Source: Alistipes sp. (GTDB lineage: Bacteria > Bacteroidota > Bacteroidia > Bacteroidales > Rikenellaceae). Taken from it: DNA of 64,000 nucleotides. Positions within the stretch are counted from its first letter, which is position 1, and each line of letters starts with the position of its first letter. The notes under the pieces were generated by a model. It was not told where the DNA came from. It worked only from the letters and a program-made list of their open reading frames with translations, and made no database searches. The stretch covers positions 186,001-250,000 of the forward strand of contig JALENN010000005.1 of NCBI GenBank assembly GCA_022767745.1, given 5' to 3'. Both the position numbers and the translations under genes were made by a program. Positions 26,635 through 35,243 of this stretch are shown in pieces.

Positions 26635-27102
26635 ATGGAAAATTCAACAGCTTTGGTAATGGCCTACGTGGGCGTAGCTCTCATGGTGGGTCTTGCAGGT
26701 ATCGCTTCGGCAGTGGGTACTTCGATCTGCGGTCAGGCGGCAGTAGGCGCCATGAAGAAGAACAGCGGCGCATTCGGTAGCTATATGGCCCTTTCGGCTC
26801 TGCCGGGTTCGCAGGGTCTCTACGGCTTCGTATGTTTCTTCATGGTAACCGTTGTTTACGACATCATCACCCCTGAGATCACCATGCTTCAGGGCGCGGC
26901 CGTTCTGGGTATCGGTATCCTGGTAGGTATCGTGAACCTCGCAGCCGCCATCTATCAGGGCAAGGTCTGCGCCAACGGTATCGCAGCCATCGGTAACGGT
27001 CACGACGTGATGGGTAAGACGCTTATCCTTGCGGCATACCCCGAGTTGTACGCAATTCTTACCGTTGCGGCTACGTTCCTTATCGCCGGCGCCGTTGCCT
27101 AA
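26635..27102 (+). CDS. atpK: V/A-type ATPase proteolipid subunit K (c-ring)
   Basis: This 155-residue proteolipid has two hairpins (four membrane helices) and forms the ion-carrying ring. The ion-binding carboxylate is Glu137 in AAYPELYAIL. Residues that bind sodium in the Enterococcus hirae NtpK ring have counterparts: Leu56, Ser59 (for Thr), Gln60 and Tyr63 in LPGSQGLYGF, and Gln108 in YQGKV. This points to sodium rather than proton coupling (inference). The gene is last in the operon, 35 bases after atpI, with an A-rich leader and a terminator 21 bases downstream. Confidence 0.95.
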   Translation: MENSTALVMAYVGVALMVGLAGIASAVGTSICGQAAVGAMKKNSGAFGSYMALSALPGSQGLYGFVCFFMVTVVYDIITPEITMLQGAAVLGIGILVGIVNLAAAIYQGKVCANGIAAIGNGHDVMGKTLILAAYPELYAILTVAATFLIAGAVA

Positions 27103-27122
27103 TCGGCCCGGACGGGATATTG

Positions 27123-27161
27123 CGGCGGCTCTCCCTGTTGCGGGAGGGCCGCCGTTGTTTT
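27123..27161 (+). terminator. Terminator of the V/A-ATPase operon
   Basis: A 13-bp GC-rich stem (27123-27135 with 27142-27154, one G-T pair) with a six-base loop is followed by TTGTTTTG, 21 bases after the atpK stop. Confidence 0.8.
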
Positions 27162-27204
27162 GAGGGGTGGCGCGGTTTGTGTTTTTTTGCTATATTTGAA
27201 TAAT

Positions 27205-27282
27205 ATAGGATGCGGTTCGGCAATGCCAGATTAGGAAACACGGTTTCCGATTTGGCATTGCACTCACCTTTCACTATATTTG
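27205..27282 (+). repeat. Promoter-bearing repeat, copy 1
   Basis: A 78-base unit begins ATAGGATGCGGTTCGGCA, contains a near-palindrome (27225-27239 with 27242-27256), and ends with a full promoter: TTTG (27251-27254), 20 bases, TATATTTG (27275-27282). A second unit of the same length follows after 14 bases. Together with the operon terminator they fill the 312-base gap 27103-27414. An additional lone TATATTTG box lies at 27191-27198, just before copy 1. Confidence 0.75.
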
Positions 27283-27296
27283 CGCTACGCGCTTAG

Positions 27297-27374
27297 ATAG
27301 GATGCGGTTCGGCATAGCCAAATCCGAAAACTGTGGTTTCGATTTGCCTCTGCTCTCACCTTTCGCTATCTTTG
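27297..27374 (+). repeat. Promoter-bearing repeat, copy 2
   Basis: This unit has the same 78-base length and the same first 18 bases as copy 1, with a diverged hairpin in the middle, and ends TTTG (27343-27346), 20 bases, TATCTTTG (27367-27374). Its promoter lies 41 bases before the start of the glutaminyl cyclase-like gene and should drive it. Confidence 0.75.
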
Positions 27375-27414
27375 CATCATAAGCTGAAAAATGGTTATTC
27401 TGCCGAAAAGTAAT

Positions 27415-28212
27415 ATGACGATGAAGATATTCATGGCGGCGCTGATGTTATGCGTAAGCGTTGCTGCGTGCGGATCGCGTTCGACAAACAGCAGCGCGCC
27501 GCGCCCGAAACCCGTAGAACCCGTAATGTACGGCTTCAAGGTGAAGGCCGTGTATCCCCACCTGCGTACGAGCTATACGCAGGGCCTGCAGTTCGTCGAC
27601 GGCGTGCTGTGGGAAGGCACGGGTGAGTGGGGCGAGTCGGTGCTGCAGAAGGTCGATCTCGAGAGCGGCAAGGCCGACGTCATGGTGCGGCTGCCGCGCC
27701 GCGAGTTCGGCGAGGGCATCACGGTGCTGGGTGACAGGATCTACCAGCTGACGTGGACCAACAACACGGTGCACATATACGACCTCGAAGGGCGCCTCAT
27801 TGAGGATGTCCACTACCCGGGCGAGGGCTGGGGCCTTACGTCCGACGGCGAGAAACTCTACATGTCGAACGGATCGTCGCAGATCTACCGCGTGCGCCCC
27901 GACGGCTTCCGCCGCGAGGGCAGCGTGACGGTGACGCTGCGCGGCGAACCTGTCAACTACATCAACGAGCTGGAGTGGATCGACGGCCGCATCTGGGCCA
28001 ATGTCTACACGACGGACTATGTGATGATAATCAATCCCGAGACGGGCGTGGTCGAGGGCGTGGTCGATTTCTCGGGCCTGCTGGCCGAGGAGGACACCTT
28101 CGACGACACGGATGTGTTCAACGGCATAGCCTACGATGCCGCCACGGGACGTATCTTCGTCACGGGCAAACGGTGGAACAAACTTTACGAGGTGGAGATA
28201 GTAAAACGTTGA
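27415..28212 (+). CDS. Glutaminyl-peptide cyclotransferase-like lipoprotein
   Basis: The family converts N-terminal glutamine of peptides to pyroglutamate and folds as a beta-propeller of the plant/bacterial glutamine cyclotransferase type. With the ATG at 27415 the protein has 265 residues; the ATG at 27421 is equally possible. A lipoprotein signal ends VAAC (Cys19). The mature part shows repeating propeller strands: SYTQGLQFVDGVLWEGTGEWGES, YQLTWTNNTVHIYD, INELEWIDGRIWANVYTTD, and FNGIAYDAATGRIFVTGKRW, which match the QC signatures. It is the first gene after the tandem promoter repeats, and the next gene begins 4 bases after its stop. Confidence 0.87.
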   Translation: MTMKIFMAALMLCVSVAACGSRSTNSSAPRPKPVEPVMYGFKVKAVYPHLRTSYTQGLQFVDGVLWEGTGEWGESVLQKVDLESGKADVMVRLPRREFGEGITVLGDRIYQLTWTNNTVHIYDLEGRLIEDVHYPGEGWGLTSDGEKLYMSNGSSQIYRVRPDGFRREGSVTVTLRGEPVNYINELEWIDGRIWANVYTTDYVMIINPETGVVEGVVDFSGLLAEEDTFDDTDVFNGIAYDAATGRIFVTGKRWNKLYEVEIVKR

Positions 28213-28216
28213 TGCG

Positions 28217-29107
28217 ATGAACGATCTGAAAAAGGCGCTTGCAGAGCGCATTCTGGTTCTGGACGGCGCCATGGGTACCGAGCTCATGCGCCGCGGCGGC
28301 AAGGGCAGCCTCGAGGCCATGACGCTCGATAACGAGGCGGCCGTGGCGGCCGTGCACGAGAGTTATCTCGATGCCGGCGCCGACATAATTACGACCGACA
28401 CGCTTTGTGCCGATGCCCTCTGCCTGGAGCACTACGGCCTCTCGGAGCGTTCGTACGACATTGCGCGGCGCGGCGCGGAGATAGCGCGCACATGCGCCGA
28501 CCGTCGCTCGAAGGAGGGGCGGCGACGCTTCGTGGCGGGATCGGTGGGCCCCTCGACGCGAAACATATCGCTGGCCAACGACGTTACGGAGGAGCAGCTG
28601 GGCGATGCCTACGAGACCGTCATCCGCGGACTGCTGGACGGCGGTGCCGATTTCATCCTGCTGGAGACGGTGATGGATGCGCGCAATGCGTCGATTGCCG
28701 TGGAGCGGTGCCGGCGCCTGAATGCCGACGTGCCGGTGGTGGTGTCGGCGGTGCTGTCGCGTTTGGAGGGTCGCGTGGCAAACGGGGCCCCCGTGGCTAC
28801 CTTCCTCAAGGAGCTGCCGATGGACGGGATTGCGGCCGTCGGCTTCAACTGCTCGGACGGGCCGCGTGCAATGTCCACCGCGCTGGAGGTGCTGGCCATC
28901 GAGTGCGACAAGCCCATCGTGGCATATCCCGCGGCGGGCGATCCTGCGCTTGGGACCGAGAAGTTCGTGCGCGGCATGGAGGAGTTCTGCCGCAAGGGTC
29001 TGGTAAATATAGTGGGCGGATGCTGCGGCACCACGCCCGAATACATATCACAGTTGTCGCGCATGGCGTCGAAGTACGCCCCGCGCGCAGTTGCCGGCGA
29101 CGCATGA
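28217..29107 (+). CDS. Homocysteine S-methyltransferase domain protein (MetH N-terminal type)
   Basis: The 296-residue protein consists of one homocysteine-binding barrel. It begins with LDGAMGTELMRRGG and has the three zinc/homocysteine cysteines: Cys212 in GFNCSDG and Cys269-Cys270 in VGGCCGTTP. It covers only the first domain of cobalamin-dependent MetH, without the folate, cobalamin or reactivation domains. It could be a stand-alone methyltransferase that uses S-methylmethionine or another donor, or a split-MetH component (inference). It lies 4 bases after the cyclotransferase gene. Confidence 0.88.
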   Translation: MNDLKKALAERILVLDGAMGTELMRRGGKGSLEAMTLDNEAAVAAVHESYLDAGADIITTDTLCADALCLEHYGLSERSYDIARRGAEIARTCADRRSKEGRRRFVAGSVGPSTRNISLANDVTEEQLGDAYETVIRGLLDGGADFILLETVMDARNASIAVERCRRLNADVPVVVSAVLSRLEGRVANGAPVATFLKELPMDGIAAVGFNCSDGPRAMSTALEVLAIECDKPIVAYPAAGDPALGTEKFVRGMEEFCRKGLVNIVGGCCGTTPEYISQLSRMASKYAPRAVAGDA

Positions 29108-29253
29108 CGCGCCGCACGGGAGCGGACTGAACGATAGAGGTGTCGGCACGGATTGCGACGTTCGGCGAACGCGCAGAGTGAATCCGGCGGATGCGTGCCG
29201 ACGGCGGCCCGGGGGCCGCAACGAACCAGTTGCCGGGTTCGCAATCGGAAGTT

Positions 29254-30360
29254 ATGGATATCAAGGAATTTCGTCGCAGATTGCACAGCCATCCCGAACT
29301 GTCGTTCGAGGAGCACGACACGGCGGCATTCATCGCGGCCGAGCTTACGAAGGAGGGTATCGAGAACCGTCCCGTGGCCTCGACCGGAGTGCTGGCGCGT
29401 ATCGAGGGACGCCGCGGGAACCCGCAGCGGTGCATAGTGCTGCGCGCCGACATCGACGCGCTGCCCGTATGCGAGATGACGGGTGTCGAGTGGGCGTCGC
29501 AGCGTGAGGGCGTCATGCACGCCTGCGGCCACGACTGCCATGCGGCCGTGCTGTACGGCGTGCTGAAGCGTTTGAAGGCAGATCCCGATTTCGAGGGTAC
29601 GGTCTTCGGGCTCTTCCAGCCCGCCGAGGAGAAGGATCCGGGCGGCGCGTCGCTCGTGCTGGCCGAGAAGCCCTTCGAGGGGTATGACGTGGCGGCCGTC
29701 ATCGGCGAGCATGTCGATGCCGACCTCGAGGTGGGTGAGATAGGCTTCTGCCCGGGCAAGTTCATGGCCTCGGCCGACGAGCTGCACTTCCGCGTGAAGG
29801 GCGTGGGCGGTCATGCCGCCATGCGCGACCGCATCAAGGACTCGGTGGTGGCGGCGGCCGACCTCATCCTGCGCCTGAACCACCTCAACAGCGACGTGTG
29901 CGTGGTGTCGGTGGGCCATGTCGCGGCCGACGGGGCCACGAACGTCATACCCGAGGTGACGGCGTGCGACGGTACGATGCGCACGTTCGACGAGAACCTC
30001 CGCGCGCGCGTCAAGGAGATGATTGCGCACATTGCCGAGGAGATCGAGTACAAGTATGACGTCGAGGTCGAGAACGACCTGCGCAACGGCTATCCGTGCG
30101 TGGAGAACGACCGCCGTCTGACGTACGAGGCGATGCTGCTGGCCGACAGCCGCGGCTTCGTGGTGAAGGATCTCGACATGCGCACCACGGCCGAGGACTT
30201 CGGTTTCTATACGCACGTCTATCCCTCGCTCTTCTACCGTCTGGGCGTGGGACGCGATTCGGGCCGCGCGCATACGGCCACATTCCTCCCCGACGAACGT
30301 GCCTTGGCCGTGGGTGAGGAGTTCATGTATCAGCTGGCACTTAACATTCTGAACAGATGA
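29254..30360 (+). CDS. M20D family amidohydrolase
   Basis: The 368-residue protein belongs to the M20 amidohydrolases that hydrolyse N-acyl amino acids and related amides with two metals. Visible ligands are Cys91 and His93 in MHACGHDCHA, Glu125-Glu126 in PAEEKDPGG, His153 in GEHVDADLEVGE, and a C-terminal His in GRAHTATFLPDE. The ATG at 29254 starts with MDIKEFRRRLHSHPELS, the usual N-terminus. The 146-base gap before it holds a short GC-rich hairpin (29204-29219) and no promoter box. Its stop overlaps the rnr start (ATGA). The acyl substrate is unknown. Confidence 0.9.
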   Translation: MDIKEFRRRLHSHPELSFEEHDTAAFIAAELTKEGIENRPVASTGVLARIEGRRGNPQRCIVLRADIDALPVCEMTGVEWASQREGVMHACGHDCHAAVLYGVLKRLKADPDFEGTVFGLFQPAEEKDPGGASLVLAEKPFEGYDVAAVIGEHVDADLEVGEIGFCPGKFMASADELHFRVKGVGGHAAMRDRIKDSVVAAADLILRLNHLNSDVCVVSVGHVAADGATNVIPEVTACDGTMRTFDENLRARVKEMIAHIAEEIEYKYDVEVENDLRNGYPCVENDRRLTYEAMLLADSRGFVVKDLDMRTTAEDFGFYTHVYPSLFYRLGVGRDSGRAHTATFLPDERALAVGEEFMYQLALNILNR

Positions 30361-32549
30361 GACAGTCAAGAAAGAGAGAATCGCGCCGCGGCGAGCGTCA
30401 GGCGTCGCGCAGTGGTGTTTCGGCACAGGACAGGGCGGGGTTCATCGCCGATATGTTTAGGTCATGTCCCGACCGCAGCTTTACGCTCAAGCAGCTGACC
30501 TCGGCCTCGGGCGACGCCTCGCGCGAGGGCCGCTATGCCGTGCGTGACATTGTCGAGGCGCTGGAGCGCGAGGGCGTGGTGGAGCGTCTGGGACGCGACA
30601 AGTACCAGCTGTCGACCTCGCAGCTGCCCCGTTACGAGGGTGTTGTCGACATGCTCGCCTCGGGTGCCGCTTACGTCAAGGTCGAGGAGCTGGAGAACGA
30701 CATATACATCAACCACCGCAATACGGGCTACGCCCTCGACGGCGACCGTGTCGAGGTGGCGCTGCAGCGTCAGGCCCGCGAGGGCGGGCATCCCGAGGGC
30801 GTCATCACGGCGGTGCTGGAGCGCAGCGGCAAGCGGTATGTGGGTGTTGCCGAGGTGAGCCGTCAGGCGGTGTTCGTGCACCCCGACTCGCGCAAGCTGC
30901 CCATGGACATATACTTCTCGCGCAAGGACTGCCCGGGTGTCAACGACGGCGACAAGGTGGTGTTCCGCATATCGGAGTGGCGCGAGGGCGACCACAGCCC
31001 GCGCGGCGTGCTGATCGAGCGTCTGGGCCGAGAGGGCGACAACGACACCGAGATGCATGCCATACTGGCGGAGTTCGACCTGCCCTACAAGTTCGAGCGC
31101 GACGTGGAGGATGCCGCCGAGGCCATACCCGGACAGATCACCGAGAAGGACTATGCCGAGCGCCGCGACTTCCGCGGCATAACCACCTTCACGGTGGACC
31201 CGGCCGATGCGAAGGACTTCGACGATGCGCTCTCTATCCGCAAACTCGACAACGGCCTCTGGGAGGTGGGTGTGCATATCGCCGACGTGACGCATTACGT
31301 GCGTCCCGATTCGGTGCTGGACTGCGAGGCGCGCGAGCGCGGCACGTCGGTCTACCTGGTCGACCGCACGGTGCCGATGCTGCCCGAGCGCCTGTCGAAC
31401 GAGCTCTGCTCGCTGCGGCCGAACGAGGAGAGCCTCTGCTTCTCGGCCGTATTCACGATGAACGACGATGCCGAGGTGCAGGACGAGTGGTTCGGCCGTA
31501 CGGTGATATACTCCGACCGCCGTTTCACCTATGCCGAGGCGCAGGCGCGCATCGAGACCGGCGTGGGCGACTATGCCGATGAGATCGGCACGCTGAACCA
31601 GCTGGCGCAGACGATGCGTCAGCGCCGCTTCAAGAACGGTGCCATCAGCTTCGAGCGCGAGGAGTTCAAGTTTATCCTGGATGAAAAGGGCAAGCCGCTG
31701 GGTGTATATACCAAGGAGCAGAAGGAGTCGAACCAGATGATCGAGGAGTTCATGCTGCTGGCGAACCGCCGCGTGGCGGAGTTCTGCTCGGCACGCGTGG
31801 AGGGTACGCGCCGCACGGCGCGCACGATGGTGTACCGTGTGCATGACGAGCCGAACGAGGAGAAGCTGACCCGTTTCCGCGAGTTCGTGCTGCGCTTCGG
31901 CCACCAGTTCCGCGCCTCGAAGGGCCGCGCCGTGGCCAAGGCCATCAACCGCCTTGTGGCGGAGGTGAAGGGCCGTCCCGAGGCCAACGCCATCTCGATG
32001 CTGGCTGTAAGGAGCATGGCCAAGGCCTTCTACACGACCGACAATATCGGCCACTACGGTCTGGCATTCAAATACTACACGCACTTCACATCGCCCATAC
32101 GCCGCTATCCCGACATGATGGTGCACCGCCTGCTGGCTCGCTATCTCGAGGGTGGTCGCTCGGCCGACAAGAAGAAGCTGGAGGAGCTGTGTACCTACGC
32201 TTCGGAGCGTGAGGTGATAGCATCGGAGGCCGAACGTGCCTCGATCAAGTACAAGATGGTCGAGTTCATGAAGGATAAGATTGGCCAGATGTTCAAGGGC
32301 CACGTCTCGGGCATGAGCGAGTGGGGCATATATGTCGAGCTGGAGGAGACCCATATCGAGGGTATGGCCTTCCTGCGCGATATCGAGGGCGACTTCTACT
32401 ACTTCGACGAGGTGCGCTTCGAGGTTGTGGGCCGCAACACGGGCCGCCGCCTGACGCTCGGCGACGAGGTGTGGATACGCGTCAAGGGCGCCGACCTGCG
32501 CCGCCGTACGCTCGACTTCGAACTCATCGTGGGCAAACGCAACCGATAG
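30357..32549 (+). CDS. rnr: Ribonuclease R
   Basis: RNase R is a 3'-to-5' exoribonuclease that degrades structured RNA. The 730 residues show an N-terminal basic/winged-helix region (1-90), cold-shock domains (about 90-245), the RNB catalytic domain with DPADAKDFDDA at 281-291 (metal-binding Asp residues), HFTSPIRRYPDMMVHR near 576, and a C-terminal S1 domain (about 640-725, GHVSGMSEWGIYVEL). It overlaps the amidohydrolase by 4 bases and precedes mqnC by 3 bases. Confidence 0.96.
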   Translation: MRQSRKRESRRGERQASRSGVSAQDRAGFIADMFRSCPDRSFTLKQLTSASGDASREGRYAVRDIVEALEREGVVERLGRDKYQLSTSQLPRYEGVVDMLASGAAYVKVEELENDIYINHRNTGYALDGDRVEVALQRQAREGGHPEGVITAVLERSGKRYVGVAEVSRQAVFVHPDSRKLPMDIYFSRKDCPGVNDGDKVVFRISEWREGDHSPRGVLIERLGREGDNDTEMHAILAEFDLPYKFERDVEDAAEAIPGQITEKDYAERRDFRGITTFTVDPADAKDFDDALSIRKLDNGLWEVGVHIADVTHYVRPDSVLDCEARERGTSVYLVDRTVPMLPERLSNELCSLRPNEESLCFSAVFTMNDDAEVQDEWFGRTVIYSDRRFTYAEAQARIETGVGDYADEIGTLNQLAQTMRQRRFKNGAISFEREEFKFILDEKGKPLGVYTKEQKESNQMIEEFMLLANRRVAEFCSARVEGTRRTARTMVYRVHDEPNEEKLTRFREFVLRFGHQFRASKGRAVAKAINRLVAEVKGRPEANAISMLAVRSMAKAFYTTDNIGHYGLAFKYYTHFTSPIRRYPDMMVHRLLARYLEGGRSADKKKLEELCTYASEREVIASEAERASIKYKMVEFMKDKIGQMFKGHVSGMSEWGIYVELEETHIEGMAFLRDIEGDFYYFDEVRFEVVGRNTGRRLTLGDEVWIRVKGADLRRRTLDFELIVGKRNR

Positions 32550-32552
32550 GCG

Positions 32553-33665
32553 ATGGATTCACTGTCGCAAATATACTCAAAGGCTCTGGCGCGGGAGATG
32601 CTCTCGCGCCAGGAGGCCTACCGTCTGTGGGAGGAGGCTCCCATAGAGGATCTGGCGGCCGTGGCCGACGAGGTGCGCCGGTCGGTCGTGCCCGACCCGG
32701 GGGTGGTGACGTGGCAGATCGACCGCAACGTCAACATCACCAACGTCTGCATATCGGGGTGCAGGTTCTGCAACTTCCACTGCCCGCCGCACCGTACTGA
32801 CGAGGCCTTCATAACCACCATCGACGAGTACCGCGCCAAGATCGACCGCATGCTGGAGCTGGGCGGCGACCAGCTGCTGCTGCAGGGCGGCCTTCACCCG
32901 AAGCTCGACATTACATTCTACGAGGAGCTCTTCTCGACGCTCAAACACCTCTATCCCAACGTGCGCCTGCATGCACTGGGGCCTCCCGAGGTGGCGCACA
33001 TTGCCCGCATAAGCGGCCTTACGGTGCGCCGTACGCTGGAGCGACTGGTTGCGGCGGGGCTCGACTCGCTGCCGGGGGCGGGGGCCGAGATCCTCGTCGA
33101 CGATGTGCGCAAGCGCATTTCGCCCGCCAAGCCGGGCGTGGAGGAGTGGATCGATGTGATGCATGAGGCGCATGTGATGAACCTGCCCACGTCGGCGACG
33201 ATGATGTACGGGCACGTGGAGACGCCGCGCCAGCGCATCGACCACCTGCTGGCCATACGCGACCTGCAGGCGCGCTGTCCCGAGGGCAACTACGGCTTTC
33301 TGGCCTTCATCCCGTGGATATTCCGCTCGACGGGCACGCGGCTTGAGCAGGAGGGGGTGAAGAGCGGTTTCTCGCCCCTGGAATATGTGCGTGTGATAGC
33401 CGTAAGCCGTTTGATACTGTGCAATATACGCAATATTCAGGCTTCGTGGCTCACCGTGGGCAAGGCCACGGCCCAGCTGGCGCTGCACAGCGGTGCCAAC
33501 GACATGGGTTCGATCATGATCGAGGAGAACGTGGTGTCGAGCGCCGGCGCACACAACGAGTTCGACGCCGAAGGCATACAGCGGGCCATCCGCGAGGCCG
33601 GATTCGAGCCGCGGCTGCGCAACCAGCTCTACGAATTGCGCGACTATCCCGTCAGGCCCCAATAA
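32553..33665 (+). CDS. mqnC: Cyclic dehypoxanthinyl futalosine synthase
   Basis: MqnC is a radical SAM enzyme that cyclises dehypoxanthine futalosine in the futalosine route to menaquinone. The cluster-binding cysteines are Cys66, Cys70 and Cys73 in VCISGCRFCNF. Later segments, LHALGPPEVAHIA and LPGAGAEILVDDVRKRISPAK, match MqnC better than MqnE, and the 370-residue length fits. No other mqn genes lie in the window. It directly follows rnr and ends about 36 bases before the promoter of tig. Confidence 0.92.
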   Translation: MDSLSQIYSKALAREMLSRQEAYRLWEEAPIEDLAAVADEVRRSVVPDPGVVTWQIDRNVNITNVCISGCRFCNFHCPPHRTDEAFITTIDEYRAKIDRMLELGGDQLLLQGGLHPKLDITFYEELFSTLKHLYPNVRLHALGPPEVAHIARISGLTVRRTLERLVAAGLDSLPGAGAEILVDDVRKRISPAKPGVEEWIDVMHEAHVMNLPTSATMMYGHVETPRQRIDHLLAIRDLQARCPEGNYGFLAFIPWIFRSTGTRLEQEGVKSGFSPLEYVRVIAVSRLILCNIRNIQASWLTVGKATAQLALHSGANDMGSIMIEENVVSSAGAHNEFDAEGIQRAIREAGFEPRLRNQLYELRDYPVRPQ

Positions 33666-33701
33666 AAAGTCGGGAACGTGCATTAATTGATTAAAATTAT
33701 T

Positions 33702-33709
33702 TACCTTTG
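33702..33709 (+). promoter_or_regulatory. Promoter -7 box (TACCTTTG) for tig
   Basis: A TAnnTTTG match lies 72 bases upstream of the tig ATG inside an A/T-rich stretch. The leader ends in an A-rich run (AATAAACAATAAATACCG) with no Shine-Dalgarno sequence. Confidence 0.55.
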
Positions 33710-33780
33710 CACCCTGAACCCGCCCCGAACGGTGGGCGGCGCATTGTGTTGCGACAAATAATAAACAATAAATACCGATT

Positions 33781-35106
33781 ATGAAGATTACAAGAGAACA
33801 GCGTGAGCAGAACATCTCGTTACTGAAGGTTGTGGTTGACGAGAAGGATTATGGTGAGGCAGTCGACAAGATGCTTCGCGACTACAAGCGCAAGGCCAAT
33901 ATCCCGGGATTCCGTCCGGGTATGGTTCCCATGGGCGTTGTACGTAAGATGTACGGCAAGGGTGCCGTGGCCGAGCAGTCGTACCGCACTGCTTCGAACG
34001 CCGTCTTCGAGTATCTCCAGAAGGAGGGCATCGACTATGTGGGCGATGTGATTCCGTCGGACGAGCAGGGCGACTTCGACTTCGAGCACAACACCGAGCA
34101 CGAGTTCATGTTCGAGATCGGCGAGGCTCCCGCAGTGAACCTGGAGCTCTCGGAGAAGGACAAGCTCACCTACTACAAGATCAAGATCGACGAGAAGATG
34201 CACGAGGCATACAAGGACAACTACCTGCGCCGCTACGGCCGTCTGGTTGATGTCGACGCCGTGGAGAAGGACGAGGCGCTGACCGTAGTGCTCGACAACG
34301 GCGACATGCGTATCGAGGATGCCTACGTGGGTTTGATCTCGATGAACGACGAGGAGCGCAAGCCCTTCCTCGGCAAGAAGGTCGGCGACAAGATGGAGGT
34401 CGACGTGAACGAGCTCTACAAGACGCCGTCGCAGCGCGCCGCTATCCTTCAGGTCAAGGAGGATGAGCTGGCAGGCATCAACCCCAAGTTCGAGATGGAG
34501 ATCAAGCAGATCCGCCGTTTCTCGAACCCCGAGCTCAACGAGGAGTTCTTCAAGATGGCATTCCCCGGCGGCGAGGTCAAGAACGAGGCCGAGCTCGACG
34601 CACATGTCGACGCTCAGATCGAGACCGAGCTCAAGCGTGAGTCGGACTACATGTTCACCATCCGCGTGCGCAACTTCATCATGGAGAAGGCCGGTCTGAA
34701 GATGCCCGAGGAGTTCCTCAAGCGCTGGCTCTATGTGATCAACGAGGGCAAGTTCTCGAAGGAGGAGATCGAGCAGGACTTCGCAGGCTTCGTCAAGATG
34801 TTCACCTGGAACTACCTGCAGAAGCACTTCATCAAGGAGGCCAACCTGAGCGTCAGCGCCGAGGAGGCCGAGGCCGAGGCCAAGGAGTTCGCCCGTGCGC
34901 AGTTCATGCAGTACGGCATGCCGTCGGCTCCCCAGGATATGGTCGACAACTTCGCCAAGCAGATCCTCTCGAACAAGGAGCAGTCGCAGAAGATCTACGA
35001 GAAGCTCTACGAGCTGAAGGTCGTAGACTATGTAAAGTCGAAGATCAAGGTGACGACCAAGACCGTTACGTCGGAGGAGTTCGCCAAGCTGGCACAGGAG
35101 GAGTAG
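33781..35106 (+). CDS. tig: Trigger factor
   Basis: Trigger factor is the ribosome-bound chaperone that meets nascent chains. The 441-residue protein has the N-terminal ribosome-binding domain with the signature GFRPGMVP (about residues 41-48), a divergent PPIase-like middle domain (about 150-240), and long charged C-terminal helices. In many bacteria tig precedes clpP and clpX; the same order holds here, with a terminator between tig and clpP. Confidence 0.95.
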   Translation: MKITREQREQNISLLKVVVDEKDYGEAVDKMLRDYKRKANIPGFRPGMVPMGVVRKMYGKGAVAEQSYRTASNAVFEYLQKEGIDYVGDVIPSDEQGDFDFEHNTEHEFMFEIGEAPAVNLELSEKDKLTYYKIKIDEKMHEAYKDNYLRRYGRLVDVDAVEKDEALTVVLDNGDMRIEDAYVGLISMNDEERKPFLGKKVGDKMEVDVNELYKTPSQRAAILQVKEDELAGINPKFEMEIKQIRRFSNPELNEEFFKMAFPGGEVKNEAELDAHVDAQIETELKRESDYMFTIRVRNFIMEKAGLKMPEEFLKRWLYVINEGKFSKEEIEQDFAGFVKMFTWNYLQKHFIKEANLSVSAEEAEAEAKEFARAQFMQYGMPSAPQDMVDNFAKQILSNKEQSQKIYEKLYELKVVDYVKSKIKVTTKTVTSEEFAKLAQEE

Positions 35107-35129
35107 GATTCCTATACAATATCCGTTAC

Positions 35130-35168
35130 ATGGACTCTGGGGCGTAATGTTTGCAGAGTCCATTTTTT
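35130..35168 (+). terminator. Rho-independent terminator of tig
   Basis: A perfect 10-bp stem (ATGGACTCTG at 35130-35139, CAGAGTCCAT at 35154-35163) is followed by TTTTTG, 23 bases after the stop. Confidence 0.85.
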
Positions 35169-35243
35169 GATTGTGGGGGCGGGCATGTGCCGCTTGGCGG
35201 CATGGGCCCGAGTCCCGGCAAAATGTAAAAAACGATTTGAACG

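Noticed and set aside
28609..30426. A 605-codon open frame on the minus strand opposite the methyltransferase and M20 genes
   Set aside because: Shadow of two genes with intact metal-ligand motifs; the sense frames explain the region.
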